In this document: one piece after another, positions 43,808-53,277 of the stretch
How positions within the stretch are numbered: the first letter of the stretch is position 1
How the letters are laid out: each line of letters opens with the position of its first letter
Origin: Sphingomonadaceae bacterium 3R27E2-A
Lineage (GTDB): Bacteria; Pseudomonadota; Alphaproteobacteria; Sphingomonadales; Sphingomonadaceae
Length of the DNA stretch: 64,000 nt
Reading direction: 5' to 3'
NCBI GenBank assembly: GCA_005503165.1
Contig: SCNT01000009.1
Coordinates: 62,001-126,000, forward strand
Notes under the pieces: generated by a model
What the model was told of the DNA's origin: nothing
What the model saw: only the letters and a program-made list of their open reading frames with translations
The model's database searches: none
Position numbers and translations under genes: made by a program

Positions 43808-45979
43808 ATGAAAGAATTCAAATTGCGCTTGTTCGCAACTGCGGCTGCCGTCCTTACGCTGCCGCTTGTTTCTCAAACCGCGCTGGCCCAGGAAGTGGCG
43901 GGCGAGCAGCCCGCAGACGAGCAGGCATCGACCGGTATCGAAGATATCATCGTGACGGCGACCCGCCGCGACGCAAAATTGCAGCAGGTTCCCGTGGCCG
44001 TCACAGCGCTGGGCGGAGATGCCCTGCAATCGGCCGATGTATCGACGGTCAGGACGCTGACCCAGTTGGTCCCCGGCTTTGTCGGAAGCCGCAACATGGG
44101 CGTGTTCCAGCCTGTGGTTCGCGGCGTTGGCTCGACCGGCATCTCGATCGGCGACGAGCCGAACATCGCCACCTACATCGACGGTGTCTATCAGCCGGAA
44201 TCCGCCGCGAACTGGATCGATCTTGTCGAGGTAGAACGGGTCGAAGTATTGCGCGGCCCGCAGGGCACCACATTTGGCCGCAACGCAACGGGCGGTCTCA
44301 TCAATGTCATCACCCCCGATCCGAGCTTTGATTTCCGGGGCAAGGCCTCTCTTCGCGCGGGACGGATGCGGCGCAGCGCGGGTGATTATGACGCCCGGCT
44401 CTATGTTACAGGGCCCATCAGCGAGAAGGCCGCGATCGACCTGTCGGCTCTCTTCCGCAAGAACGACGGTTATATCGACGACCTCGTCCGGGGTGGTACC
44501 TTGGGCGACCAGCGGGTCATCAACTTGCGCAGCAAGGCCCTGTTTCAGGCGGCCGACAACTTCAAGATCGTGCTGACAGGCGAGTTTTTCGACCAGCAGA
44601 GCACGACCAATTCACCCCAGCCGGTCGATGGCAACACCGCCGGGCGCCGCTTCCCCGGCGTCATCCTGCCAACCGGCCCCTGGCAGGCGTCGTTGACCGA
44701 GATTCCCCTGCTGAATCTGAAGCGCTGGACCTTTGCCCTGCACACCAAACTCGAACTGGACGGAGTCACCCTGGAAACCACCAGCGGATTCCTCAACTTG
44801 CGCTGGAACCAGACCACTGATTCGGATGCGTCGAACTTGCGCCTTGGCAACTTTCCGGCAATCTTCAGGTCGGAATCGGGCAGTCAGGAAATCAAGCTCA
44901 GTTCGTCAGACCCCGGACCTTTCCAATGGCTCGTGGGCGGCTATTTCTACCAGTTTGGCGGAAATGCATTCCTGCAGCCCTGGACGGCCGCGAATCCGAC
45001 CCTTCCGCTTGCCGGCCCGACGCTCGAGCCTGATCTCGCCGGCCGGTCCTTCGCTGGGTTTGCCGACGTCACCTATGAGGCCACGCCCGGCCTTTTCGTG
45101 AATCTCGGCGCCCGTTACACAACGGAAAAGCGCGAGTTCTCGCAGACGCTGAATGGCAGCCTGGTTGTCAACGACGTCGACAGGACATTCAATAAGTTCA
45201 ACTACAAGGTTGGCCTTCGTTACGAAATTAACAATAGCACGAACGTTTATGCAAGTTGGAGTACCGCTTTCAAGAGCGGCGTCTACAATATGGCGGGCAC
45301 CCGCAATGTGCCAGTCGAGCCTGAGGAAATCAAGGCCGCCGAATTCGGCATCAAATCGGACCCGCTTGATTGGCTGCGAGTCAATCTTGCGACCTATTAC
45401 TACGACTACAAGAATCTCCAGCTCCAGTCTCGGGACAGTTTCAGCGGAAACTACATCCTTCAGAACGCGTCGAATGCCGAGATTTACGGCGGCGAACTGG
45501 AAGCCACCATTGTGCCAACGAGCGATCTGCGGCTGCGCGCGGCACTCGCCTATACACACGCGCGCTACAAGGATTTTCCTGCGGCGCAGGGCTTTTTCCC
45601 GCGACCTGACGGAGGAAACACGGTCGCGCCCGTCGATGCTTCGGGCAATGTGATGACGCGAGCGCCGAAGTGGTCGGGCAATGTCGGCTTTGATTGGGGG
45701 CGCGAGTTGGGCGGCGGTCGGTTGAACATCAACGGCAACCTCTCGTTCAGTTCACGCCTTTACTACGACTTCGCCAACAACTTCTCGCAAGGTGCTTATA
45801 CCTTGTCGAACATGTCGATCGGCTGGACACCCGAGAGCGAGACATGGAAGGTTTCTCTGTGGGCGACCAACCTGACCAACGAAAAGGTCTTCCAGACGAT
45901 GCGCCCGGGCGCGCTATCGACTGACGGCTTCTACGAGCAACCGCGCAAGATCGGAGCAACGTTCGAAGTCAAGTTCTAG
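43808..45979 (+). CDS. TonB-dependent outer-membrane receptor 1
   Basis: Outer-membrane receptor of 723 residues. The signal peptide is MKEFKLRLFATAAAVLTLPL, with likely cleavage after SQTALA. A TonB-box-like IEDIIVTATRRDAKLQQVPV follows, then a plug domain (FVGSRNMGVFQPVVRGVGST, VERVEVLRGPQGTTFGRNAT) and a 22-strand barrel ending in EVKF with the terminal Phe. GGGAGAGG precedes the ATG. Sphingomonads carry many such receptors and some serve aromatic uptake; placement after nahD suggests a substrate linked to this pathway, unproven. Confidence 0.9.
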   Translation: MKEFKLRLFATAAAVLTLPLVSQTALAQEVAGEQPADEQASTGIEDIIVTATRRDAKLQQVPVAVTALGGDALQSADVSTVRTLTQLVPGFVGSRNMGVFQPVVRGVGSTGISIGDEPNIATYIDGVYQPESAANWIDLVEVERVEVLRGPQGTTFGRNATGGLINVITPDPSFDFRGKASLRAGRMRRSAGDYDARLYVTGPISEKAAIDLSALFRKNDGYIDDLVRGGTLGDQRVINLRSKALFQAADNFKIVLTGEFFDQQSTTNSPQPVDGNTAGRRFPGVILPTGPWQASLTEIPLLNLKRWTFALHTKLELDGVTLETTSGFLNLRWNQTTDSDASNLRLGNFPAIFRSESGSQEIKLSSSDPGPFQWLVGGYFYQFGGNAFLQPWTAANPTLPLAGPTLEPDLAGRSFAGFADVTYEATPGLFVNLGARYTTEKREFSQTLNGSLVVNDVDRTFNKFNYKVGLRYEINNSTNVYASWSTAFKSGVYNMAGTRNVPVEPEEIKAAEFGIKSDPLDWLRVNLATYYYDYKNLQLQSRDSFSGNYILQNASNAEIYGGELEATIVPTSDLRLRAALAYTHARYKDFPAAQGFFPRPDGGNTVAPVDASGNVMTRAPKWSGNVGFDWGRELGGGRLNINGNLSFSSRLYYDFANNFSQGAYTLSNMSIGWTPESETWKVSLWATNLTNEKVFQTMRPGALSTDGFYEQPRKIGATFEVKF

Positions 45980-46038
45980 AACAAGGTGGAAATATTGATC
46001 GGAACCGCGATCCAAATCGAACTCTAGGGAGAACATCC

Positions 46039-48522
46039 ATGTCAATGAAGTTCCACACAATCAGCCGCTGGCGCTGGCTGCTCACCGGCAGCAGCCTTGC
46101 GCTTGGTTCCCTTTCCGTCGCCCCCTCGGTCGCTTCCGCGCAGAACTCAGCAGCCGATGGCGCCGCCGCCCAGGATGCAGAAGGCCGAGGTGGTCTCGAC
46201 GAGATCGTGGTCACAGCGCGCAAGCGCGAGGAAAATGCGCAGGAAACTCCCGTCGCGATCACCGCGATGAGCGGGGAGATGATCGAGGACCGCCAGATCG
46301 CCAACGTGGCACAGGTTGCATCCTATGCGCCCAATGTTGCCATCCAGCCGGTTGCCAGCATCTCCGGCTCGAGCGCTTCGGTTACCGCGTTCATCCGCGG
46401 CGTCGGCCAGACCGACTTCAACATCACCGTCGATCCGGGCGTCGGCATTTATGTCGATGGGGTCTATGTGGCGCGCTCGGTGGGCGGGCTGCTCGACATG
46501 GCGGACATCGGAAACGTGCAGATCCTGCGCGGTCCGCAAGGTACGTTGTTCGGGAAGAACACCATCGGCGGCGCGATCATCGTCAACACCAACCAACCGA
46601 GCAATGAGTTCGAACTCAAGCTCGAAGCCGCCACCGGCAGTTTCAATCGCGCCGATGTTAAGGGCATTATCAACATTCCGATCAGCGACACGCTGGCCAT
46701 GCGAGCCGTCGCTTCCTACGAAACGCGCGATGGCTACCAGCGCCGACTGTTCGACGGCGGACGCCAGGGCAACAAGGACAGCTTCTCGGGCCGCATGGCG
46801 TTCAAATGGACACCGACCGACGCCTTTACCGCGACCCTTGCCGGCGATGTCAACATCCGCCGCGAAGAGCAAAGTGCCATTTACCTGATCGAAAACCGCG
46901 ACTCGCCCGATTTATTGCAGATCGTCACAACGCCGCTCGGCACAGTCGCCTTCCCCAGTTCCAATTTCGGCTTCAACAAGCTCGGCCTGGGCGCCGGGCA
47001 ATGCGGTCTTCCTGGCGAGCTGGCCCCGGTCAGCAACCCCAATTGCGTTTCCTCGCGCTGGGTGACAGGCGACATCGACACGACCTGGGCCGGAGGTCCG
47101 AACCGCTCGGATTTCGACCTGTGGGGCGTCAACCTGACCATGGAGTACGACTTCGGGGATATCACACTGAAGTCGATAAGCGCCTACCGCGACCAGAAGT
47201 CGGTCATCGAATATGACTTCGACGGCACGCCGCACGAAGTCCTGCAGCTGACCAACAATATCAACCTTTGGCAAGCATCGCAGGAATTGCAGCTGAATGG
47301 CAGCGTGTTCGACGACAGGCTCAAGTTCGCGCTTGGCGCCTATTACCTGAAGGAAAAGGGTGACGACATCGAGCCACTGCGCTTCGGCTTCGCCAACTTC
47401 TTCAGCGGCGGCCTCATCAACAACGACAGCTATGCCGCGTATCTCCAGTTCACCTACAAGGTCACCGACCGTCTCTCGATCACGCCAGGCATCCGTTACA
47501 CCGATGAAACCAAACGGTTCGACCCCTCGGCCCAGGTCATTACGCGCGATTACACGGCAGGGCTGCTTCCACCCTATCCCGATGGGGTGTTCATCCAGTA
47601 TAGCCGCTGCCTCGTGGGCCAGCCCGCGCCGCAACTGATCCCAAGCGGCCCCCTTGCCGGCTTCCCGGATCCGGCTTGCGTCGCCTCGGCGACCAATCCT
47701 GGGGGGAACCATCTGCTCCCCGCGGTCGAGGTCTCGGCCAAGGCGAAGGAATGGACCCCGGCGGTATCGGTAAACTATCAGTTCACCGACGATATCATGG
47801 GCTATGCCTCCTATTCAAAGGGGTTCAAGAACGGCGGCTTCAGCCAACGCATTTTCCCTGGCGAACTGGCTACACCCGCATTCACGCCCGAGTTCGTGGA
47901 ATCCTATGAGGTTGGCCTGAAGACCGAACTGTTCGACCGGAGACTGCGGATGAACATCGCGCTGTTCCAGTCCGATTACAGCGACATCCAGATCGTGGTC
48001 AACGAAGGCATTGCGCCCAAGGTCCGCAATGCCGGTGAAGGGCGCATCAAGGGTTTCGAAATCGAAGGCCAGGCCGCCCCCACTGACTGGCTGCGGATCG
48101 ATTATGGCGTCGGCTATCTCGACGCCTATTACAGGACAGTCAGTCTCACTGCGTTTCCTGTCAACACGAGCTCCAAGTTCGCTCAAGTTCCCGAATGGAC
48201 TGCAACGGTCGCGGCGAACGCCACCGTGTTCGATGGTGATAAGGGCAAGCTGGTATTGCGCGGTGACTGGTATCACCAGAGCAGCACCTTCAAGGATGCC
48301 GTGAACAGCCCGCAGCTGTTTCAGCCGGCTTACAGCGTATTCGGTGCCAGCGCTTCCTACACCGATCCCGGCGATCACTTCACGGTGACCGCTGGCGTCA
48401 CCAATATCGGCGACAAACGCTATCTCCAAGGCGGCTATGTCGATCTGAATGTCGGCGGCGCCGCCACAGCGACCTATTCGCGTCCACGCGAATGGTTCCT
48501 CAAGCTGGCCTACAAATACTAA
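46039..48522 (+). CDS. TonB-dependent outer-membrane receptor 2
   Basis: Receptor of 827 residues with a signal peptide (MSMKFHTISRWRWLLTGSSL, cleavage near VASA), the TonB-box-like LDEIVVTARKREENAQETPV, plug motifs (VTAFIRGVGQTDFNITVDPG, NVQILRGPQGTLFGKNTIGG) and a barrel ending FLKLAYKY. It lies 59 bases after receptor 1 in the same direction and is followed by a strong terminator. It is longer than and quite diverged from receptor 1, so the two probably recognise different ligands. Confidence 0.9.
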   Translation: MSMKFHTISRWRWLLTGSSLALGSLSVAPSVASAQNSAADGAAAQDAEGRGGLDEIVVTARKREENAQETPVAITAMSGEMIEDRQIANVAQVASYAPNVAIQPVASISGSSASVTAFIRGVGQTDFNITVDPGVGIYVDGVYVARSVGGLLDMADIGNVQILRGPQGTLFGKNTIGGAIIVNTNQPSNEFELKLEAATGSFNRADVKGIINIPISDTLAMRAVASYETRDGYQRRLFDGGRQGNKDSFSGRMAFKWTPTDAFTATLAGDVNIRREEQSAIYLIENRDSPDLLQIVTTPLGTVAFPSSNFGFNKLGLGAGQCGLPGELAPVSNPNCVSSRWVTGDIDTTWAGGPNRSDFDLWGVNLTMEYDFGDITLKSISAYRDQKSVIEYDFDGTPHEVLQLTNNINLWQASQELQLNGSVFDDRLKFALGAYYLKEKGDDIEPLRFGFANFFSGGLINNDSYAAYLQFTYKVTDRLSITPGIRYTDETKRFDPSAQVITRDYTAGLLPPYPDGVFIQYSRCLVGQPAPQLIPSGPLAGFPDPACVASATNPGGNHLLPAVEVSAKAKEWTPAVSVNYQFTDDIMGYASYSKGFKNGGFSQRIFPGELATPAFTPEFVESYEVGLKTELFDRRLRMNIALFQSDYSDIQIVVNEGIAPKVRNAGEGRIKGFEIEGQAAPTDWLRIDYGVGYLDAYYRTVSLTAFPVNTSSKFAQVPEWTATVAANATVFDGDKGKLVLRGDWYHQSSTFKDAVNSPQLFQPAYSVFGASASYTDPGDHFTVTAGVTNIGDKRYLQGGYVDLNVGGAATATYSRPREWFLKLAYKY

Positions 48523-48562
48523 CCGCTCTCCGGACGGTAATTTGATCCGCCCTTTCCTGATG

Positions 48563-48590
48563 GGATGGAGCCGAATCCGCGGCTCCATCC
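48563..48590 (+). terminator. Intrinsic terminator after the TonB receptor genes
   Basis: GGATGGAGCC, eight bases, GGCTCCATCC: a perfect ten-base stem 40 bases after the receptor stop, followed by CCAAGTTTTCC. It closes the 40.1-48.5 kb plus-strand block. The remaining 48591-48927 holds no recognisable gene. Confidence 0.7.
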
Positions 48591-48927
48591 CCAAGTTTTC
48601 CGAGGCCAGGCAGGTGCGGTTGGATTGATGGCAATCTCAAAACCCGCATTTGTCTGAAGCGGCGTCCTCCGAAACAGACCAAGAATTGACAGTTGTCTCC
48701 TGCAAGTTTGTGGTGACGGCTCCGGCCAACCAGATAACCGGTTCGCTGAAGCACTGCCCACGCGCCGCGCATTTCGGCGGGGTCTAGGTATCGGGAAGGG
48801 GGCGAAGGATCGCCTCCGGGCTTTGCCGAATGCCGGAAACTCAAGGCCACAAGTCTCGGCTTGGCGACGCAACCCGCATTTGAATCGAACAAGCCCAAGG
48901 GCGATAGGGTCGCGGCTCGCTTGAGTG

Positions 48928-48951
48928 TTGCTTATAGTACAATTTGTTGCA
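48928..48951. promoter_or_regulatory. Candidate operator repeat before the decarboxylase/flavoprotein operon
   Basis: TTGCTTATAGTACAA overlaps TACAATTTGTTGCA. It matches the copy at 15469-15492 in 20 of 24 bases and in the same orientation. It lies 80 bases before the UbiX-type start codon, where the operon promoter is expected. Confidence 0.55.
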
Positions 48952-49031
48952 TAATGGACGAGGGAGAAGGATTCGGGCATGAACGATCCGACAGAAGCAC
49001 GCAGCGAAAGCGCAAGCGGGGAAGCACGTCC

Positions 49032-49649
49032 GTGAAGCGCGTGGTCGTTGCCATAACCGGAGCGACGGGTTCGGTATACGGGCAGCGGTTGCTCGAAATG
49101 CTCCGCGAGCTAGATGGATGGGAAACCCATCTCGTCATGTCTCAAGCCGCCTTGCTCAACATTCGCGAGGAAATCCCGGACGGTCGCCGCCTGATCGAAG
49201 AGGCAGCCGATGTGGTCCATAGCGTCCGCAATGTCGGTGCCAGCATTGCCAGTGGCTCCTTCCTGTGTGACGGCATGGTGATAGCGCCTTGCTCGATGCG
49301 GACTTTGGCCGCGGTGGCCCATGGTCTTTCCGACAATCTGATCACGCGCGCCGCTGATGTGATGCTGAAGGAAAGGCGCAGGCTTGTGCTCATGACCCGC
49401 GAAACGCCGCTTAACCTGGCCCATCTTCGCAACATGGTATCCTGCACCGAAATGGGCGCAGTCATTTTCCCTCCCGTCCCCGCGTTCTACGCCCGACCGT
49501 CCGGACTTCAGGACATCGTCGATCACAGCTGCACTCGGGTGCTGGATCACTTTGGCATACATCGCAACTCAGCGGGTCGCTGGCAGGGGCTATCCACAGA
49601 GGGCGCGGTCACCGAGCCGGCGCCACTGAACATCGAAAGGCAGGCATGA
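49032..49649 (+). CDS. bsdB: UbiX-family flavin prenyltransferase (decarboxylase B subunit)
   Basis: Makes prenylated FMN, the cofactor of UbiD-type decarboxylases. It has 205 residues from the GTG at 49032: VKRVVVAITGATGSVYGQRL, then MVIAPCSMRTLAAVAHGLSD with NLITRAADVMLKERRRLVLM and TRETPLNLAHLRNM, all classical UbiX. GGGGAAG lies about ten bases upstream. An ATG at 48954 in the same frame would add 26 residues without family similarity. With the UbiD (53278) and BsdD (54732) genes it completes a BsdBCD/VdcBCD set. Confidence 0.88.
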   Translation: MKRVVVAITGATGSVYGQRLLEMLRELDGWETHLVMSQAALLNIREEIPDGRRLIEEAADVVHSVRNVGASIASGSFLCDGMVIAPCSMRTLAAVAHGLSDNLITRAADVMLKERRRLVLMTRETPLNLAHLRNMVSCTEMGAVIFPPVPAFYARPSGLQDIVDHSCTRVLDHFGIHRNSAGRWQGLSTEGAVTEPAPLNIERQA

Positions 49650-50218
49650 TGGCTTGGGATTGCAAGCGACGCGACTTTCTCGGCGCCGGGGCGCTGGGCG
49701 CCACCGTAGCGGGACTTGGCGTACTGCCCGGAACGGCTGCAGCACGGGCGCGCCGTATGATTGTCGTCGAGGAAACGTCTTCGCCGGAGAGCCGGTTGTT
49801 CGCGGCGACGCTCGCCGGCAGCGGCCTGGTGGGCCGAACCATCCGGCTTGACCGGTCGCTCAATGTCCTCCTGCACGATCTCGACGACGCCGACGGCCTG
49901 GTCGTTGGCCTGACGTCGGATCCCGCGGCCATGATCGCCGGGCAGCTTCTGGTCGAGCGTGGCGCCCGGTCAGCGCTGCAGTGGCGACACCATTACGAGG
50001 GCGGGCGCTGGCAGCATCAGACAGAGGGCGCTGCGCGTCTGCTCGAAGGCTCCGCGGCTGCATGGCCAGTAGCCGTCGCGCATCTGGTTAGCGACGTGAT
50101 CGGCGCGAAGACCGAATCTCGCCTGAACTCCTGCAAGTCGGGTTCGTGCGATATCGCAGCCAGCAGCCCCGGACTGCTGGCTTCCTGGGTTTATGAAATC
50201 AGGGGAGACCAGTCTTGA
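49646..50218 (+). CDS. Tat-exported protein of unknown function
   Basis: A 190-residue protein with a twin-arginine signal at the start (KRRDFLGAGALGATVAG, then a likely cleavage after GTAAA). The mature part has no family that I recognise. It has a late Cys pair C163-x4-C168 (SCKSGSCD) that could bind metal or form a disulfide, and a Trp/His-rich QWRHHYEGGRWQHQ near 112-125. Its ATG overlaps the UbiX stop by four bases and its stop overlaps the flavoprotein start by four, so it is tightly built into the operon. It may be a periplasmic partner or folding factor. Confidence 0.7.
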   Translation: MMAWDCKRRDFLGAGALGATVAGLGVLPGTAAARARRMIVVEETSSPESRLFAATLAGSGLVGRTIRLDRSLNVLLHDLDDADGLVVGLTSDPAAMIAGQLLVERGARSALQWRHHYEGGRWQHQTEGAARLLEGSAAAWPVAVAHLVSDVIGAKTESRLNSCKSGSCDIAASSPGLLASWVYEIRGDQS

Positions 50219-51774
50219 GCCGCATCTTTCCTCAGGGTGTCGACGCATCCACGTTCAACAAGGCGCTGGATGAACTTGGTGCCATCGTCGGCAAGGAATG
50301 GGTTTTCATCGACGAACTGCCGTTGTCGAGCTACCGCGATGCCTATTCGCCGCTTGCAGATGGCGAGATGCTCCCTTCGGCTGCCGTCGCCCCGACCGGG
50401 GTCGAGCAGATCCAGAAGATCCTCAAGGTCGCCAATGCCTACCAACTCCCGATCTGGACGATCGGAACGGGCCGGAATTTCGCCTATGGCGGCCCCGCTC
50501 CGCGCAAGACCGGCTACGTCATGCTCGACTTGCGGCGTATGAACAAGGTGATCGAAGTCAACGAGAAATATGGCTACGCGCTTGTCGAGCCAGGCGTGTC
50601 CTATATGCAGCTTTATCGCCATCTGCGTCAGATCGGCAGCAAGTTGTGGATCGATCCCGCCGCACCTGCCTGGGGCGGGGTGATGGGCAACGCGCTGGAG
50701 CACGGCGCCGGCTACACGCCCTATGGCGACCATTTTGTCATGCAGTGCGGGATGGAAGTGGTGCTGGCCGATGGTGAGGTCGTGCGCACCGGCCAGGGCG
50801 CGCTCGCCGGATCGAAGCATTGGCAGGTCACCAAGCACGTGGCCGGCCCGCACTTCGATGGTATGTTCACCCAATCCAATTTCGGCGTGGTGACCAAGAT
50901 GGGAATCTGGCTGATGCCGGAACCGCCGGGCTACAAACCGTTCATGATCACCTACCAAAAGGAAGAGGATCTCGAGGCAATCTTCGAGATCACCCGGGCG
51001 CTCAAGGTCAATCAGATCATCCCCAATGCCGCCGTCGCGGTCGATCTCTTATGGGAAGCATCGGCCAAGACCACGCGGCGTCACTATTTCGATGGCAAGG
51101 GTCCGCTGCCGCCATCGATACGCGCAAAGATCGCCGCTGATCACGATTTGGGAATGTGGAATTATTACGGCGCGCTCTATGGACCGCCACCGGTGATCGA
51201 GAACAATTGGAAAGTCGTCGAGGATGCCTTGATGAGCATCCCCGGCGCCAAGGTTCATTTCGATCGCAAGAACGATCCGGCCTGGGACTATCGTGTGCGG
51301 CTGATGCGCGGCGAACCGAACATGACCGAATTCAGCATCATGAACTGGATCGGCGGCGGCGGCCATATCAACTTCTCGCCTATCTCCGCCCCGAGCGGTT
51401 CGGAAGCGATGAACCAGTACAGCCTGATCAAGCAGCGCTGTCATGAATACGGCTTCGATTATATCGGCGAATTTCTCGTCGGTTGGCGCGACATGCACCA
51501 CATACTGATGATCATGTACGATCGCGCGGACGAAAAGATGCGCAAAAGCGCATTTGACCTGTTTGGCCTGCTGGTCGACGAGGCCGCAGAGGCCGGATTC
51601 GGTGAATACCGCACCCACCTCGCGTTCATGGATCAGATCGCCAAGACCTACAAACACAACGAGGGCGCGCTGTGGGATCTCCACCATCGCCTCAAGGATG
51701 TTCTCGATCCCAATGGTATTCTCTCTCCGGGCAAACAGGGCATCTGGCCCAAGGCGATGCGCACGACCGCGTGA
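50215..51774 (+). CDS. VAO/4-cresol-dehydrogenase-family FAD oxidoreductase 1
   Basis: Flavoprotein of 519 residues that should oxidise the para side chain of a 4-alkyl or 4-hydroxybenzyl phenol. The FAD domain shows IGTGRNFAYGGPAPRKTGYV, MLDLRRMNKVIEVN, LEHGAGYTPYGDHFVMQCGM and MFTQSNFGVVTKMG. At the covalent-flavin region SIMNWIGGGGHINFSPIS, H384 falls where vanillyl-alcohol oxidase uses His422, while the tyrosine used by p-cresol methylhydroxylase is Met376. EYRTHLAFMDQI matches the VAO catalytic Tyr-Arg pair. A cytochrome c gene 4.7 kb downstream suggests a dehydrogenase acting through cytochrome. Substrate inferred. Confidence 0.88.
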   Translation: MSRIFPQGVDASTFNKALDELGAIVGKEWVFIDELPLSSYRDAYSPLADGEMLPSAAVAPTGVEQIQKILKVANAYQLPIWTIGTGRNFAYGGPAPRKTGYVMLDLRRMNKVIEVNEKYGYALVEPGVSYMQLYRHLRQIGSKLWIDPAAPAWGGVMGNALEHGAGYTPYGDHFVMQCGMEVVLADGEVVRTGQGALAGSKHWQVTKHVAGPHFDGMFTQSNFGVVTKMGIWLMPEPPGYKPFMITYQKEEDLEAIFEITRALKVNQIIPNAAVAVDLLWEASAKTTRRHYFDGKGPLPPSIRAKIAADHDLGMWNYYGALYGPPPVIENNWKVVEDALMSIPGAKVHFDRKNDPAWDYRVRLMRGEPNMTEFSIMNWIGGGGHINFSPISAPSGSEAMNQYSLIKQRCHEYGFDYIGEFLVGWRDMHHILMIMYDRADEKMRKSAFDLFGLLVDEAAEAGFGEYRTHLAFMDQIAKTYKHNEGALWDLHHRLKDVLDPNGILSPGKQGIWPKAMRTTA

Positions 51775-51808
51775 GGGCGCCGGATTATGAGCGAAGGATA
51801 GCAGCAAG

Positions 51809-53254
51809 ATGAGGAACCTTGATCACTGGATTGGCGGCGTGGCAGTCGCGCCTGGAAGCGGTGCCTATTTCGACGACCTCAATCCGGTCGATGACAGCGT
51901 CTACGCCAAGGTTGCGGCCGGGACGGCCGCTGACGTCGATCGCGCCGTTGAGACTGCCGACGAGGCATTCCGCCAGCACCGTCACCTGCCCGCTGCGATA
52001 CGCGAGGGCTGGATGGTCAAGGCCGCGGAAATCATGGAGCGCGACGCCGCGCTGTTCAGCGAGGTGCTGATCGACGAAATTGGCTCGCCCTGCGCAAAGG
52101 CCGGGTTCGAGACACGGTTCGCGGTGAGCTTTTTGCGGGCCGCCGCCGGGGTTCCGCGCCGGGTTCGCGGCGAAACCATCCCGTCAGACGCACCGGGGCG
52201 CTTCAGCATGAGCCTGCGCCAGCCGGTGGGCGTAATTGCAGGGATTACACCGTTCAACGTGCCGCTGATCAAGGGCATCAAGCAATCGGCAATGGCGTTG
52301 GCGACAGGCAACGCTTTCGTGCTGCTTCCCTCCGAAGCCGCCCCCAAGGTCGCCGATCTGCTCGCCGCCCTGTGGCGCGAGGCGGGAGTTCCCGACGGCC
52401 TGTTCAATATCGTGTACGGCAATGGAGCAGAAATTGGGGATGCCTTGACAGGCCATCCCAAGGTCGCGTCGATTACCTTCACCGGGTCGTCGCGTGTCGG
52501 CAAGCACATTGCCGGAATCGCCGCCCGGAACCTGAAGAAGTATACTCTCGAACTGGGCGGCAAGAGCCCGCTGATCGTGTGCGCCGATGCCGATATCGAG
52601 AAGGCCGTCGGCGCTGCGCTGTTCAGCATCTTCATGTATCAAGGCCAGGTCTGCATGGGCGCATCGCGGATCTACGTCGAACGTTCGATCTTCGACGCCT
52701 TTTCGGAAGCGTTCGCGGCTGCGACGGCCAATGCCAAGGGCGGCGACCTGCGCGAGCCCACCACCATGCTCGGGCCGATCATTTCGGTACGCCAGCGCGA
52801 TCGCGTCCGTCGGCATATCGACGACGCCAGATCCAAGGGGGCCGCAATTCTAGCGGGCGCCGAATGGACCGACAACAGTTGCTCCGCCACGGTGCTTAGC
52901 GGCGTGACCCCGGAGATGACGGTCTTTGCCGAGGAAACGTTCGGCCCGGTCACTTCGCTCTATCCGTTCGACTCGCTCGACGAAGCGATCGAGATGGCGA
53001 ACGCTACCGAATATGGCCTGAGCGCGTCGATCTTCACCCGCGATATCGACAAGGCGCTGCGCTTTGCCCAGCAGGCGGAGGCCGGAATGGTCCATATCAA
53101 CGCTCCGACCCTGCACGATGAACCGCACGTTCCCTTTGGTGGCACCAAGGCTTCGGGGTTCGGGCGGGAAGGCACCGAAGCCGACCTGGAAATCATGACC
53201 GAGTGGAAATGGGTGACCGTCCAGACAGCCATCGCCGGCCACGGCGGGCATTGA
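51809..53254 (+). CDS. Aldehyde dehydrogenase of the flavoprotein operon
   Basis: NAD(P)-dependent ALDH of 481 residues. Catalytic residues are N150 (TPFNVP), E248 (LELGGKS) and C282 (QGQVCMGASR), with FTGSSRVGKH for cofactor binding. It fits the vanillin/benzaldehyde dehydrogenase group, which would oxidise the 4-hydroxybenzaldehyde-type product of the neighbouring flavoprotein to the acid used by the UbiD-type decarboxylase. It lies 34 bases after the flavoprotein gene. Exact substrate inferred from order. Confidence 0.9.
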   Translation: MRNLDHWIGGVAVAPGSGAYFDDLNPVDDSVYAKVAAGTAADVDRAVETADEAFRQHRHLPAAIREGWMVKAAEIMERDAALFSEVLIDEIGSPCAKAGFETRFAVSFLRAAAGVPRRVRGETIPSDAPGRFSMSLRQPVGVIAGITPFNVPLIKGIKQSAMALATGNAFVLLPSEAAPKVADLLAALWREAGVPDGLFNIVYGNGAEIGDALTGHPKVASITFTGSSRVGKHIAGIAARNLKKYTLELGGKSPLIVCADADIEKAVGAALFSIFMYQGQVCMGASRIYVERSIFDAFSEAFAAATANAKGGDLREPTTMLGPIISVRQRDRVRRHIDDARSKGAAILAGAEWTDNSCSATVLSGVTPEMTVFAEETFGPVTSLYPFDSLDEAIEMANATEYGLSASIFTRDIDKALRFAQQAEAGMVHINAPTLHDEPHVPFGGTKASGFGREGTEADLEIMTEWKWVTVQTAIAGHGGH

Positions 53255-53277
53255 ACGGGTTTAGCTGAAGGAAACCA

